Origin: Zoogloea sp035335645
Lineage (GTDB): Bacteria; Pseudomonadota; Gammaproteobacteria; Burkholderiales; Rhodocyclaceae
Length of the DNA stretch: 64,000 bases
Direction: 5' to 3'
Assembly: GCA_035335645.1 (NCBI GenBank)
Contig: DAOQMM010000005.1
Coordinates: forward strand, 1-64,000
Shown here: piece by piece, positions 32,607 through 44,487 of the stretch
Position numbering within the stretch: the first letter of the stretch is position 1
Layout: the number at the start of each line of letters is the position of its first letter
Position numbers and translations under genes: made by a program
The notes under the pieces: generated by a model
Told to the model about the DNA's origin: nothing
The model's database searches: none
What the model saw: the letters and a program-made list of their open reading frames with translations, nothing else

Positions 32607-33821
32607 ATGCCGTTCACACTTGCGATCCGCAACATCCTGCGCCAGAAGTTCCGTACCGGGATGACCCTCGCCGCGATCATCTTCGGGGTCGTCGGGCTGA
32701 TCCTGGCGGGCGGTTTCGTGGAAGACATCTTCATTCAGCTGGGTGAAACCATCATCCACTCCCAGACGGGCCATATCCAGGTCTTCAAGAAGGAATTCCT
32801 TGAAAAGGGCATCCGCTATCCCGAGCGCTACCTGATCGATCATCCCGAAGACATCGCCCGCCACTTCGACGGGCATCCCGAGGTGGAAGCCGTGATGAGC
32901 CGGGTCTATTTCTCGGGTCTCCTCAACAACGGCCGGCGCGACCTGCCCATCATCGGCGAGGGCGTCGAGCCGGACAAGGAAACCAAGCTCGGCAGTCTGC
33001 TCAAGATCACGGAAGGTCAGCCCCTCACGGACAAGGACCCGGACGGCATCCTCATCGGACAGGGCGTGGCCCAGTCCCTTGCGGTCAAACCGGGCGACGC
33101 CCTGACCCTCGTGACCAGTTCGGCCGGGGGCGCCATGAACACCCACGACTTCCGCGTCGTTGGCATCTTCCAGAGTTTCTCGAAGGAATTCGACGCCCGT
33201 GCCGTGCGCATTCCGCTGAATGCCGGGCAGGATCTGCTGCAGACCCGCGGCGTCAATCAGGTGGTCGTCGCCCTGCACCGCACCGACGACACGGATGCCG
33301 TCCTGAAACGCGCCAGCGCCGAGCTCGCGGACAGCCCTTACGACGTCCGCAGCTGGCGCACCCTGTCGGATTTCTACGACAAGTCGGTCCAGCTCTACGA
33401 CACCCAGTTCGGCGTGCTGCGGCTGATCATCCTGCTGATGGTGCTGCTGTCCGTCACCAACAGCGTCAACATGACCGTCTACGAGCGCCAGGGCGAATTC
33501 GGCACGATGCAGGCCCTGGGCAATCGGGCCCGGGACGTCGTCCGCCTCGTCGTGCTCGAGTCGGCCCTGGTGGGCCTGGGCGGCGCCCTGGCCGGCGTGG
33601 TGCTGGGTGTCATCGCAGCGCTGATCATCTCGGCCATTGGAATCCCGATGCCGCCGCCGCCCAATGCCAACGTGGGCTACACCGCATTCATCCGGGTGGT
33701 GCCGGGTACCCTCGCCGGCGCCTTCCTGGTCGGCTTTGTCGCGACGGTGCTGGCCTCCCTGTTCCCCGCCTACAAGGTCTCCCGCCTGCCGGTGGTGGAT
33801 GCCCTGCGGCAGAACGTCTGA
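32607..33821 (+). CDS. FtsX/MacB-type ABC transporter permease
   Basis: The 404-residue protein has an N-terminal helix after LAIRNILRQKFRTG, a large periplasmic domain (about 45-265, MacB_PCD-like) and three C-terminal helices (about 275-300, 325-350, 368-392), ending with the family tail PAYKVSRLPVVDALRQNV. LolC/E and MacB share this plan; such permeases move lipids or lipoproteins or transmit force, and need a cytoplasmic ATPase. No ATPase is adjacent, so it must be elsewhere. The acyltransferase gene follows 25 bases downstream. Confidence 0.88.
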   Translation: MPFTLAIRNILRQKFRTGMTLAAIIFGVVGLILAGGFVEDIFIQLGETIIHSQTGHIQVFKKEFLEKGIRYPERYLIDHPEDIARHFDGHPEVEAVMSRVYFSGLLNNGRRDLPIIGEGVEPDKETKLGSLLKITEGQPLTDKDPDGILIGQGVAQSLAVKPGDALTLVTSSAGGAMNTHDFRVVGIFQSFSKEFDARAVRIPLNAGQDLLQTRGVNQVVVALHRTDDTDAVLKRASAELADSPYDVRSWRTLSDFYDKSVQLYDTQFGVLRLIILLMVLLSVTNSVNMTVYERQGEFGTMQALGNRARDVVRLVVLESALVGLGGALAGVVLGVIAALIISAIGIPMPPPPNANVGYTAFIRVVPGTLAGAFLVGFVATVLASLFPAYKVSRLPVVDALRQNV

Positions 33822-33846
33822 CCTCTTTCGATCCGAGTACGCAGCC

Positions 33847-34629
33847 ATGGCCTTCTTCGACAACCTGACGCTGAACCTGGGCGACGGATTCCGCAAGTAT
33901 TTCCAGATCAGCGCGGCCTTCGACAACGCTGGCCGCGACGACGTTTTCGCCATTCGCCACGAGGTGTACTGCGAGGAACTGGGCTTCGAGCCCGTCCGCG
34001 CCAATCGGCGCGAGACCGACGAGTACGACCGCCACAGCCGCCATTGCCTGCTGCGCACCTCGACCGAACCCCACACCCTGGTCGGGTGCAACCGCCTCGT
34101 CCTGGCACGACCGGAGGATCCGGCCTACCCGCTGCCCTTCGAGCGCACCTGCGCGGCCACCCTCGATCGCCGCATCATCGACCCGGCCAAGGAGCCCCGG
34201 GGCGCCATCGCCGAGGTCTCACGTCTCGCAGTGCGCGGCCTGTACCGCCGTCGTAAAGGGGAAGCACGCAGCGAAGTCGCCCTCAGCGACAGCGACTTCG
34301 GCACCGCCGCCCAGCCGCGTTTCCCCTACATCCCCATCAGCCTGTATCTCGCGGTGGTGGCCATCGCCCAGCGGGAAGGCGTCGAGACCCTCTTCGTGCT
34401 CACCGAACCGCGCCTCGCCGATCACTTCTCCAAACTCGGCGTCAAGATCCGCCAGATCGGCGGTCCGGTCGAACACCGTGGCACGCGCATTCCATCCATG
34501 ATGGACGTGAAGGGCATCATCGGCGGACTGCGCTTTTTCATGAAACCCATGTGGCGGGTGGTGAACGAACAGATCGACGCGGGCTACACGTCCGGCAGCC
34601 CCGACCTGCCAGCCGGCAGCGCCTGCTGA
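33847..34629 (+). CDS. GNAT acyltransferase related to autoinducer synthases
   Basis: The 260-residue protein reads like the acyltransferases reported near PEP-CTERM/exosortase systems: DDVFAIRHEVYCEELGFEP (about 30-48) corresponds to the LuxI-type substrate region, and VGCNRLVLARP, AIAEVSRLAVRGLYRRRKG and TEPRLADHFSKLGVKIRQIG follow. It probably moves an acyl group from an acyl carrier to an unknown amine. No exosortase or PEP-CTERM protein is in the window. It forms a pair with the FtsX-like permease and faces the ThiF/nitroreductase operon. Confidence 0.8.
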   Translation: MAFFDNLTLNLGDGFRKYFQISAAFDNAGRDDVFAIRHEVYCEELGFEPVRANRRETDEYDRHSRHCLLRTSTEPHTLVGCNRLVLARPEDPAYPLPFERTCAATLDRRIIDPAKEPRGAIAEVSRLAVRGLYRRRKGEARSEVALSDSDFGTAAQPRFPYIPISLYLAVVAIAQREGVETLFVLTEPRLADHFSKLGVKIRQIGGPVEHRGTRIPSMMDVKGIIGGLRFFMKPMWRVVNEQIDAGYTSGSPDLPAGSAC

Positions 34630-34732
34630 CGCGTCTGCGCCCGCGACATCGCGCGGGATGCGTACGATTTGTCACCCCGATGCAACCGCGAGGCGTTATG
34701 CTGCACAGCACAATCGCCACACGGAGTCCGCC

Positions 34733-35305
34733 ATGTACCTCTCCCCCGATGAAATCCACCAGAACCGCCTGGACACCCTGCACGCCATCGAGGCCGCATC
34801 CCAGGCCTGGATCGACGCCACCGGCAAGCTCTCCGAGCTGATCCTGCGGGCCGGCCGTCAGATGCTCGACGAAAGCGAGCGCCATCTGAGTCAGCTCGCC
34901 CAACCGGGCGCCAGCCTACCCCTGTCCATCGGCAGCCTCGATGCCTGGCGCAGCGACTCCGCCGAACTCGTGCGCGACAGCTTTGCCATCATCGCCCAGG
35001 CACACCAGACCACCCTGCAGATCGCCCGCAAGCAGGTCGGCATCTTCGACCTCGCCCTCAAGCGCGGAATGGCCCACGCCATTCAACATGCGGACGCAGA
35101 AACCGGCAGCGCCATCAGCCACGTGCGCACGGCCCTCGAACAGGCCGAGACCTGCCTGAATGAGCTGACCGACAGCGCCACCCGCGGCGTCGGCGCCATG
35201 GAAGAACAGGTCCGTCAGATCGCCGAAGCCCTCGCCAGCACGGCCGACGAAGCCCCGCCAGCCGCACCGGCCCCGCGCCGCACCCGCAAACCGCGCGCCC
35301 AGTAA
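34733..35305 (+). CDS. Phasin family protein
   Basis: The 190-residue product is almost wholly helical with amphipathic repeats (about 10-165), has few aromatic residues and ends in an alanine/proline/arginine-rich tail (PAAPAPRRTRKPRAQ). This fits phasins, which coat polyhydroxyalkanoate granules. CGGAGTCC precedes the ATG. It stands alone, 103 bases after the acyltransferase. The basic tail may bind DNA or granule surfaces, as in PhaM/PhaF-like phasins. Confidence 0.75.
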   Translation: MYLSPDEIHQNRLDTLHAIEAASQAWIDATGKLSELILRAGRQMLDESERHLSQLAQPGASLPLSIGSLDAWRSDSAELVRDSFAIIAQAHQTTLQIARKQVGIFDLALKRGMAHAIQHADAETGSAISHVRTALEQAETCLNELTDSATRGVGAMEEQVRQIAEALASTADEAPPAAPAPRRTRKPRAQ

Positions 35306-35414
35306 GCACCCTGCGCACGATGGGCGGGGGCCGCCACACCCGACGCGACCTTTGGCGCTAGAATCCGGCCCGGGACGGGCGGTGCCCGTCCCCGTCTTTC
35401 CAGCCAGGATCCCC

Positions 35415-36236
35415 ATGAACGCCCGCTCCGCCCTGTACCAGGCCCGCTACGGCAACCCGGACGTCGCCGTTCCGGCCGCAGCCTCCCCTGTCATCGACCA
35501 CCTGCTGGCCCACGCCTCGGTCCGCGCCTACCTGCCGGACCCGGTCAGCGACGACACGCTGGCGGCCATCGTGGCCGCCGCCCAGTCCGCTGCCAGCTCG
35601 TCCAACCTGCATGCCTGGAGCGTGGTCGCAGTACGCGATGCCGCCCGCAAGGTCCGTCTGGCCGACTACGCCGGCGACCAGGCCCACATCCGCCAGGCCC
35701 CGCTGCTGCTCGTCTGGCTGGCCGACCTGGCCCGCCTCGAACAGGTCGCCCGGCGCGTCGGAGAAACCTCCGCCGCACTGGACTACCTGGAAATGTTCGA
35801 GGTGGCCGTCATCGACGCCGCCCTTGCCGCCCAGAACGCCGTGGCCGCCGCCGAATCCCTCGGCCTGGGCACGGTATACATCGGCGCCATGCGCAACCGC
35901 CCGGAAGACGTGGCCGCGGAACTTCAGCTGCCACCGCGGGTGGTGGCCGTCTTCGGCCTGTGCGTCGGCATGCCGGACCCGGCGGCGCCCGCCGCAGTCA
36001 AGCCGCGCCCGCCGCAGTCCGTGGTCCTGCATCAGGAAACCTATTCCCTGCCGGCCCAGGAAGCCGGCCTCGAGACCTACGACCAGGCCATGGCGGCCTT
36101 CTACGCCGCCCAGGGGATGAAGGTGCGCGGCACCTGGTCGAACCATTCGGCCAAGCGCATCCGTGACGCCGCATCCCTCACCGGCCGTGACCGTCTGGCA
36201 GAGGCGCTGCGCAACCTGGGCTTTCCGCTGCGCTGA
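35415..36236 (+). CDS. NfsA-like NADPH-dependent nitro/flavin reductase
   Basis: The 273-residue protein starts with a nitroreductase pattern (HASVRAYLPDPVSDDTLAAIVAAAQSAASSSNLHAW), where SxxSxN contacts FMN, and has the later AAESLGLGTVYIGAMRN and VVAVFGLCVGMPD. The C-terminal NHSAKRIRDAASL resembles the NADPH-binding loop of NfsA/FRP enzymes. It probably reduces quinones or nitro compounds in the cytosol. It is unrelated in detail to the longer nitroreductase-like gene near ThiF. It is convergent with the hexapeptide acyltransferase gene. Confidence 0.88.
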   Translation: MNARSALYQARYGNPDVAVPAAASPVIDHLLAHASVRAYLPDPVSDDTLAAIVAAAQSAASSSNLHAWSVVAVRDAARKVRLADYAGDQAHIRQAPLLLVWLADLARLEQVARRVGETSAALDYLEMFEVAVIDAALAAQNAVAAAESLGLGTVYIGAMRNRPEDVAAELQLPPRVVAVFGLCVGMPDPAAPAAVKPRPPQSVVLHQETYSLPAQEAGLETYDQAMAAFYAAQGMKVRGTWSNHSAKRIRDAASLTGRDRLAEALRNLGFPLR

Positions 36237-36303
36237 ATAGCACGGGACGCGGCGGTCTTTACCGTCCGCGCCCCGCTGCGCCCGACCGCTGGCACCACCC
36301 GGC

Positions 36304-36957
36304 CTACATCCACTTGCGCGCCGGGTTACCGCGCCAGGTCTCGCCTGCCGGCACCTTGGTGCCGGGCATGAGGTAGGAACCGCCCATCAACACGGCGTTC
36401 TCGCCGATCTCGGAACCGGGCAGCACCACCGAATTGACGCCGATGGTGGCGCCCGCGCCGATGATCACCTTGCCGCAGGTGAGCTTGCCGCCGTAGAGCA
36501 CGTTGCCCGACACCAGCGCGTTGTGCCCGATCACCGCCCGCGGTCCGATCTCCACCTGGTAGGGGTCGTCGATCGTGCCGCCGATGGCCACGTCCGCCCC
36601 CACCCGGGCGCCATACAGGGCCTCCACCACCGGTCGCGTGAACACCGTGGTGAAAGGCAGCAGCGCGCCCTGGCCCAGGCGATAGACGATGGTGATGAGC
36701 TTCCAGAACGTAAACACCGGCGAATCGCCGTCGTACTCGCCCGGCGCGATGGGCTGCACACGCAGCAGCACCCGCACCGCGACGGCTGACAGCAGGCCGT
36801 AGAAAAGCAGCAGCAGCAGGAAGTCCGCCACCACGTGATAGTCCGCCAGCGCGGCCGTCGTGAGCGGGCGCAGCGCCCACACGCCGGCCACCGCGAGGAG
36901 CAGGATCAGGGTGATGGCGATCGTGCTCAGCACGTAATCCAGCGGACTCGTCTTCAC
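36304..36957 (-). CDS. Membrane-anchored hexapeptide-repeat (left-handed beta-helix) protein
   Basis: The 217-residue product has two N-terminal hydrophobic helices (about 8-30 and 44-66) and a C-terminal left-handed beta helix built from hexapeptides such as VEIGPRAVIGHNALVSG, VIIGAGATIGVNSV and SEIGENAVL. The end, PAGETWRGNPARKW, is typical of acyl- and acetyltransferases such as those acting on sugars, but also of gamma-carbonic anhydrases. No acceptor can be named. It starts 16 bases after argJ on the same strand and is probably cotranscribed. Confidence 0.82.
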   Translation of the reverse strand: MKTSPLDYVLSTIAITLILLLAVAGVWALRPLTTAALADYHVVADFLLLLLFYGLLSAVAVRVLLRVQPIAPGEYDGDSPVFTFWKLITIVYRLGQGALLPFTTVFTRPVVEALYGARVGADVAIGGTIDDPYQVEIGPRAVIGHNALVSGNVLYGGKLTCGKVIIGAGATIGVNSVVLPGSEIGENAVLMGGSYLMPGTKVPAGETWRGNPARKWM

Positions 36958-36973
36958 GGGGCGGCCTCCGGGC

Positions 36974-38212
36974 TCAGGAACGGTAGTCGGCGTTGATCTT
37001 CACGTAGTCGTAGGAGAAGTCGCAGGTCCACAGGGTGGCCGCCGCATCGCCACGGGCCAGATCCACCCGCACCGTGATCTCCGCCGCCTGCATGATGCGG
37101 GCACCGTCCTCTTCCCGGTAGCTCGCCGCGCGGCCGCCCTGTTCGGCCACCAGCACCTCTTCACCCTGGCTGCCCAGCCACACCCGCAGGGCCGCCACAT
37201 CCAGGTCGGCGATGCCGGCGTAGCCGATGGCCGCCAGGATGCGCCCCAGGTTGGGGTCGGAGGCGAAGAAGGCAGTCTTCACCAGCGGGGAGTGACCGAT
37301 GGCATAGCCCACCTTGCGGCATTCCTCGCGATCCCGCCCGCCGCCGATCTGCAGGGTCATGAACTTGGTCGCGCCTTCACCGTCGCGCACGATGGCCTGG
37401 GCCAGACGGATGGACACGTCCAGCACCGCTTCGCGGAACGCGGCGTAGTCGGCCGAGGCTGTGTCGGCAATCGTGCCGTTGCCGGCCTGGCCGGTGGCGA
37501 TGAGGATGTAGCTGTCGTTGGTGGAGGTGTCGCCATCCACGGTGATGCTGTTGAAGCTGAGATCGGTCACCTCCTTGAGCAACGCGTCCAGCACGGGCTG
37601 GGCCACGTCCGCGTCGGTGGCGAGGAAGCCCAGCATGGTGGCCATGTTGGGCTTGATCATGCCGGCGCCCTTGGACATCCCCGTCAGGGTGATGGTTTTG
37701 CCACCCACCTGCACCTGGCGCGACACGGCCTTGGCGAGGGTGTCGGTGGTCATGATGGCGTGGGCCGCGTCGAACCAGCCGTCCGCCCTGAGGGCGGCGC
37801 GGGCCGCCGGCAAACCGGCGACGAGGCGCTCCACGGGCAGCGGTTCGAGAATCACCCCGGTGGAGAACGGCAGCACCTGGTCCGCAGCGAGGCCGAGCTC
37901 TGCCGCAACGGCCTCGCAGGTGGCGCGCGCCGCCGCGAGCCCCGGCTCGCCTGTGCCCGCGTTGGCGATGCCGGTGTTGATCACCAGCGCGCGGATGGTG
38001 CCCGCCGGGAGATGGGCCTTGCACACCTGAACCGGTGCGGCGCAGAAGCGGTTGGTGGTGAACACGCCCGCCACGCGGCTGCCGGGGGCCAGCTCGATGA
38101 GGGTGAGATCCCGCCGGTTGGCCTTGCGGATGCCGGCTTCGGCCACGCCCAGGCGGACGCCGGGCACGGGCAGCAGGCAGACGGGATCGGGGGTCGAGAG
38201 CAGGACGGGCAT
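36974..38212 (-). CDS. argJ: Bifunctional ornithine acetyltransferase / N-acetylglutamate synthase
   Basis: ArgJ recycles the acetyl group in arginine biosynthesis. The 412-residue precursor has TTNRFCAAPV, the self-cleavage site AIMTTDT near residue 190 (the threonine becomes the nucleophile of the beta chain), KGAGMIKPNMATML and the C-terminal FSYDYVKINADYRS. The start MPVLLSTPDP is at the expected place; the upstream extension is low complexity. It lies between an HDOD regulator gene and the hexapeptide protein. Confidence 0.95.
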   Translation of the reverse strand: MPVLLSTPDPVCLLPVPGVRLGVAEAGIRKANRRDLTLIELAPGSRVAGVFTTNRFCAAPVQVCKAHLPAGTIRALVINTGIANAGTGEPGLAAARATCEAVAAELGLAADQVLPFSTGVILEPLPVERLVAGLPAARAALRADGWFDAAHAIMTTDTLAKAVSRQVQVGGKTITLTGMSKGAGMIKPNMATMLGFLATDADVAQPVLDALLKEVTDLSFNSITVDGDTSTNDSYILIATGQAGNGTIADTASADYAAFREAVLDVSIRLAQAIVRDGEGATKFMTLQIGGGRDREECRKVGYAIGHSPLVKTAFFASDPNLGRILAAIGYAGIADLDVAALRVWLGSQGEEVLVAEQGGRAASYREEDGARIMQAAEITVRVDLARGDAAATLWTCDFSYDYVKINADYRS

Positions 38213-38355
38213 GGCAGTACTCCGGAAGCGGACGGTCACAAAGCTTGGGATGATAATCCGGAGCGCGTGACAGGCGCATCCCTCGACCGGGATTTTCATG
38301 CGGCGTGCGGACAGTGCCAGGCAAGCCTGCCGCGCCAACCGCCGATCCGCCCGGT

Positions 38356-39786
38356 CTACTGCCCTTGCAGGGACAGGCCCACGGCCAGGCTGGCCTGCAA
38401 CACGAAATGCTGGAAAGCGTGCCACCCGGCTTCATCCAGGGCCCGCCCGTGGCCGTCGGCGTAGAACACGCCCACCTGTCGACTGCCGGTCCCGAAGGGT
38501 GCCAGGTAGGCGTGTCGGCTGCCGGCTACCTTGAGCAGGCGCTCGGCGCCCGGCTGGGCCGCGCGGCTGGGCGTCAGCCAGCAGCCCTGCGCACTGTCGA
38601 TGGCCGCATCGAGCAGGTCGTCAGGCTCGCCGTCCATGGAAAACACAAAGCTTGCCGCCAGGGCCTCGGCGCCGGATCCAATGGCGGCGCGTCCCTGCAA
38701 TTCACTGCGGTCGGCACTGAGTCGCGCCACCAGTACCCGTTCGCAGCCGACCCCCCGGTACAGGCCTTCCAGCACCATCTGCAGGATGTCGTCGAGGGGG
38801 GCCTGGGCGAGGGTCATGGCCGCCACGTCGTGCAGGATGTGCAGTTGCAGATGGGGATCGGCCACACCGACTGGCGGCGCTGCCGGGTCGGCCTGAGCCG
38901 GCCCGCTGCCTGCAGACGCCGCAGCGCCCGCAGGTGGAGCAGGCGCCCCGAAGGAACTGGCGATACGGGCCGCCTCGGCGGCATTGGCGCGAGCCGCATC
39001 GAGCACGGCGGCGAATGGCAGCTCCAGATAATCGGCAAGGGCCTGCACGGCCTGCCGCGCAGGGGGCGCATCCCACCCCTGCTCCGACGCGCGGGCAAGC
39101 CGATGACCGAGAAGCACCGCCTGCTCACCGTTCCGACCGCGGGACTGACCTTCCAGCACCGCCTGGGCCAGCGCGCCCAGGTGCCATTCGCGCACCAGAC
39201 CGGCGGACAGATGCCGCAGCGGAAAGCCCAGCACCACCTGCTGGGCATCCTCTTCGCGCATCCGCCCCTGGGCCAGCAGGCCATCCAGGCTGCGCGCCTG
39301 ATCACCGCCGAAACACCAGAAGGCCATCTCGCCCACGCGGGTCAGCAGGGCCGCGATGAAGACCTCCTCGCCGTGCCCTTCGCCCCGTTTGGCCGCCGCC
39401 CAGCGTGCCTGCACGGCGGCGTGAAAGCTGCGCGCCATCTCGGCTTCGGCGCGCCCGCGCACGCCGCCGGAGAGCAGTGCGTCGATGAGGGAGACGGACA
39501 GGGCGATCTGCGCGACTGGATTGAACCCGAGGACGACGATGGCCCGCGACACGGTGCTGACGGTCTGGCGGGAGGTGTTGAAGAAGGCGCTGTTGGCGAG
39601 GCGCAGCACCTTGGCCGTCATCGGCGCATCCTTGAGGATGACCTGGGCGAGGGTCGAGGCCGAGACCCGATCATCGCTGAGCAGGGTGCGCAGCGATTCG
39701 ACGGTACGACCGAAGACAGGCATGTCACGACCGCGGATGCGTTCGATCCAGCCGGTCAGGTCGAGAGGATGGGCGGGAAGGGTCAT
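38356..39786 (-). CDS. HDOD-domain signalling protein with C-terminal GAF-like domain
   Basis: The 476-residue protein has an HDOD domain (about 15-220: PVFGRTVESLRTLLSD, VILKDAPMTAKVLRLANSAFF, ALLTRVGEMAFWCFG) related to HD phosphohydrolases but without their metal-binding residues. An alanine/proline-rich linker (about 285-310) joins it to a GAF-like sensor domain (about 320-475). HDOD proteins act in motility, stress and c-di-GMP-linked signalling. It follows the secA terminator, so it has its own promoter, and precedes argJ by 143 bases. Confidence 0.85.
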   Translation of the reverse strand: MTLPAHPLDLTGWIERIRGRDMPVFGRTVESLRTLLSDDRVSASTLAQVILKDAPMTAKVLRLANSAFFNTSRQTVSTVSRAIVVLGFNPVAQIALSVSLIDALLSGGVRGRAEAEMARSFHAAVQARWAAAKRGEGHGEEVFIAALLTRVGEMAFWCFGGDQARSLDGLLAQGRMREEDAQQVVLGFPLRHLSAGLVREWHLGALAQAVLEGQSRGRNGEQAVLLGHRLARASEQGWDAPPARQAVQALADYLELPFAAVLDAARANAAEAARIASSFGAPAPPAGAAASAGSGPAQADPAAPPVGVADPHLQLHILHDVAAMTLAQAPLDDILQMVLEGLYRGVGCERVLVARLSADRSELQGRAAIGSGAEALAASFVFSMDGEPDDLLDAAIDSAQGCWLTPSRAAQPGAERLLKVAGSRHAYLAPFGTGSRQVGVFYADGHGRALDEAGWHAFQHFVLQASLAVGLSLQGQ

Positions 39787-39843
39787 GGCGGGGCCTCACC
39801 CCTTCAACGGCAGACTGCCGCACGGGCTTGAGGCGCCCCCGCC

Positions 39844-39872
39844 AAAAAGTCAGGGCCGGCACTTGCCGGCCC
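39844..39872 (-). terminator. Rho-independent terminator of secA
   Basis: On the minus strand a perfect 8-bp stem GGGCCGGC / GCCGGCCC with the tetraloop AAGT is followed, after four bases, by five T residues. It lies 26 bases beyond the secA stop and separates secA from the HDOD gene. Confidence 0.75.
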
Positions 39873-39897
39873 CGGATGTCTGCACCTACGCGTAGCG

Positions 39898-42624
<2,727 letters not shown>

Positions 42625-42657
42625 TTGATTTGGAAGGAAAAACGCGGCAAAACGGAG

Positions 42658-42666
42658 ATTCTATCA
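42658..42666 (-). promoter_or_regulatory. Extended -10 promoter of secA
   Basis: On the minus strand the string TGATAGAAT joins a TGN extension to a good -10 hexamer. No recognisable -35 is present, as is usual for extended -10 promoters. The leader would be about 27 bases. Confidence 0.5.
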
Positions 42667-42773
42667 TGGCACCGGGACGGGACCGTGACGCCTGGGGGCG
42701 GCAGCGCGGGCTTGTCGCCGCGCAGCGTCCCGCCTAGGATGGGGGCGCTTCTGCCGATTCCAAGCCCCAGACC

Positions 42774-43202
42774 ATGGCCCGCGCCCTCGACGCCTACCTC
42801 GACCGCGGCGACACCCTCGCCCGCCTCCACGCCCACGCCGCGCGCCTGCTGCGCCTGCAGCGCACCCTCAGCGATGTGCTGCCGGACTATCTGGCCGCGA
42901 GTTGCCAGGTCGCCAACCTGAAGGACGAGGTGCTGGTGATCCACACCCGCGGCGCCGCCGTCGCGGTCAAGCTGCGCCAGGCGATCCCCGGCCTGCTGGC
43001 AGACTTTGCCCGCGCCGGCGTAGCCCTGCGCGACATCAAGGTGAAGGTGGCGGCCCCGGAATCGCCCCGCCCGGCGGCCGCACCGGTGCATCGTTCCGTG
43101 AGCGATGGGACCCGCGCAGGGCTGGATGAGCTGGCCGGGCGCCTGCCGGCCGATTCGCCGCTGGCCCAGGCGCTGCGCCGCTTCGTCCGCTCGGCGGGAT
43201 GA
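42774..43202 (+). CDS. dciA: DUF721 / DciA-like replicative helicase loader
   Basis: The 142-residue product has the DUF721 core: LARLHAHAARLLRLQRTLSDVLPDYLAASCQVANLKDEVLVIHTRGAAVAVKLRQAIPGLL covers about residues 15-80 and ends in the KH-like fold; RDIKVKV follows. DciA loads the DnaB helicase at replication origins in bacteria lacking DnaC. The tail is alanine/proline-rich. Divergence from secA is a common arrangement in betaproteobacteria. It ends three bases before the convergent small membrane protein gene. Confidence 0.78.
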   Translation: MARALDAYLDRGDTLARLHAHAARLLRLQRTLSDVLPDYLAASCQVANLKDEVLVIHTRGAAVAVKLRQAIPGLLADFARAGVALRDIKVKVAAPESPRPAAAPVHRSVSDGTRAGLDELAGRLPADSPLAQALRRFVRSAG

Positions 43203-43205
43203 GCC

Positions 43206-43397
43206 TCAGCCAAAGGCCGGCGCGAGGACCCGCTCCAGGGCCAACAGGGCGAGGAACACCAGCGCAACGATCAGCGCATAGCGCGCCAGCCGCAGGGCGA
43301 ACGCGAGGTAGCGGCGGTCGCGGGTGAACAGGTAGGCAAAGGCCGAGGCGCCGATGCCGATGGCCACCAGCACCGCGATCAGTCGCAGAAGCAGCAC
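43206..43397 (-). CDS. Small two-helix membrane protein downstream of lpxC
   Basis: From a GTG start, 63 residues form two hydrophobic helices (about 1-24 and 37-56) separated by the charged loop FTRDRRYLAFALRLARY. It begins 15 bases after the lpxC stop with no good ribosome site, so the start is uncertain and translation may depend on lpxC. No family is recognised; small proteins at this place after lpxC are common in relatives as I remember. Confidence 0.55.
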   Translation of the reverse strand: MLLLRLIAVLVAIGIGASAFAYLFTRDRRYLAFALRLARYALIVALVFLALLALERVLAPAFG

Positions 43398-43411
43398 GGC
43401 CGCGGCGCCGA

Positions 43412-44329
43412 TCAGGCGAGCGCCAGATCGAACAGATGGGCGACCGCCGGCGGCGTGCGGGCGTCTTCCTCGAAGGTGACGATCTCCCACGCGCTGCGGT
43501 CTTCGAGCAGCACCCGCAGGATCTGGTTGTTGAGGGCGTGGCCCGACTTGTAGGCGCTGTAGGCAGCCAGCAGCGGGTGCCCGACCAGGTAGAGATCGCC
43601 GATGGCGTCGAGCACCTTGTGCTTGACGAATTCATCCGCGTAGCGCAGGCCATCGGCATTGAGCACGCGGTATTCATCCATCACGATGGCGTTGTCCAGG
43701 CTGCCGCCCAGACCCAGGCCGTTGGCACGCATGAACTCCACGTCCTGCATGAAGCCGAAGGTGCGCGCCCGCGCCACCTCACGGGTGTAGGCGTGCTCGG
43801 CAAAATCCACGGTGACAGAGGTGCCGGTACGGTCGATGGCCGGGTGGTTGAAGAGGATGGAGAAGCTCAGCCTGTAGCCATCGTAGGGCTCCAGCCTGAC
43901 CCACTTGTCGCCCTCACGATACTCCACGGGCTTGATCACCCGCATAAAGCGCTTGGGGGTGTTCTGTTCCTCGATGCCGGCCGACTGGATCAGGAACACG
44001 AAGGGCCCGGCGCTGCCGTCGAGAATGGGAATCTCGGCGGCGTCCACGTCGATATGGACGTTATCCACCCCAAGGCCGGCCAGCGCCGACATGAGGTGCT
44101 CGACGGTATTGACCTTGGCCGTTCCCTTCTGCAGACCCGAGCACATGCGCGTATCGCACACGGCGTACGGATCGGCCGGCAGATCCACGGGCGGATCGAG
44201 ATCGACCCGATGGAAGACCACGCCGGTATCCGGCGGAGCGGGCCGCAGACTGAGCGTCACCTTGTTGCCGCTGTGAAGGCCGACACCGGTGGTGCTGATC
44301 GCGGATTTCAGGGTGCGCTGCTTGAGCAT
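43412..44329 (-). CDS. lpxC: UDP-3-O-acyl-N-acetylglucosamine deacetylase
   Basis: LpxC makes the committed step of lipid A synthesis. The 305-residue enzyme has GVGLHSGNKV, the zinc ligand in VEHLMSALAGLGVDN, the second zinc region HKVLDAIGDLYLVGHP and the catalytic YSAYKSGHALNN. Length is normal. It lies 158 bases beyond ftsZ at the end of the dcw cluster, and TAAAAT 29 bases before the ATG may be the -10 of its own promoter. Confidence 0.97.
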   Translation of the reverse strand: MLKQRTLKSAISTTGVGLHSGNKVTLSLRPAPPDTGVVFHRVDLDPPVDLPADPYAVCDTRMCSGLQKGTAKVNTVEHLMSALAGLGVDNVHIDVDAAEIPILDGSAGPFVFLIQSAGIEEQNTPKRFMRVIKPVEYREGDKWVRLEPYDGYRLSFSILFNHPAIDRTGTSVTVDFAEHAYTREVARARTFGFMQDVEFMRANGLGLGGSLDNAIVMDEYRVLNADGLRYADEFVKHKVLDAIGDLYLVGHPLLAAYSAYKSGHALNNQILRVLLEDRSAWEIVTFEEDARTPPAVAHLFDLALA

Positions 44330-44487
44330 GATCGCGCCTCGGATGCAGAGGTCTGAATTTTAACACGCCCACCGTGCTGCACTGCGCAATGCCACGCCGA
44401 CCCTCCAAAGACAAACAGCGCATGAACGGACGGGAGGCGGCGTCCGCGCATGCGCTGCTGTCGTCCGGCCATCAGACCGGCGGGTGC

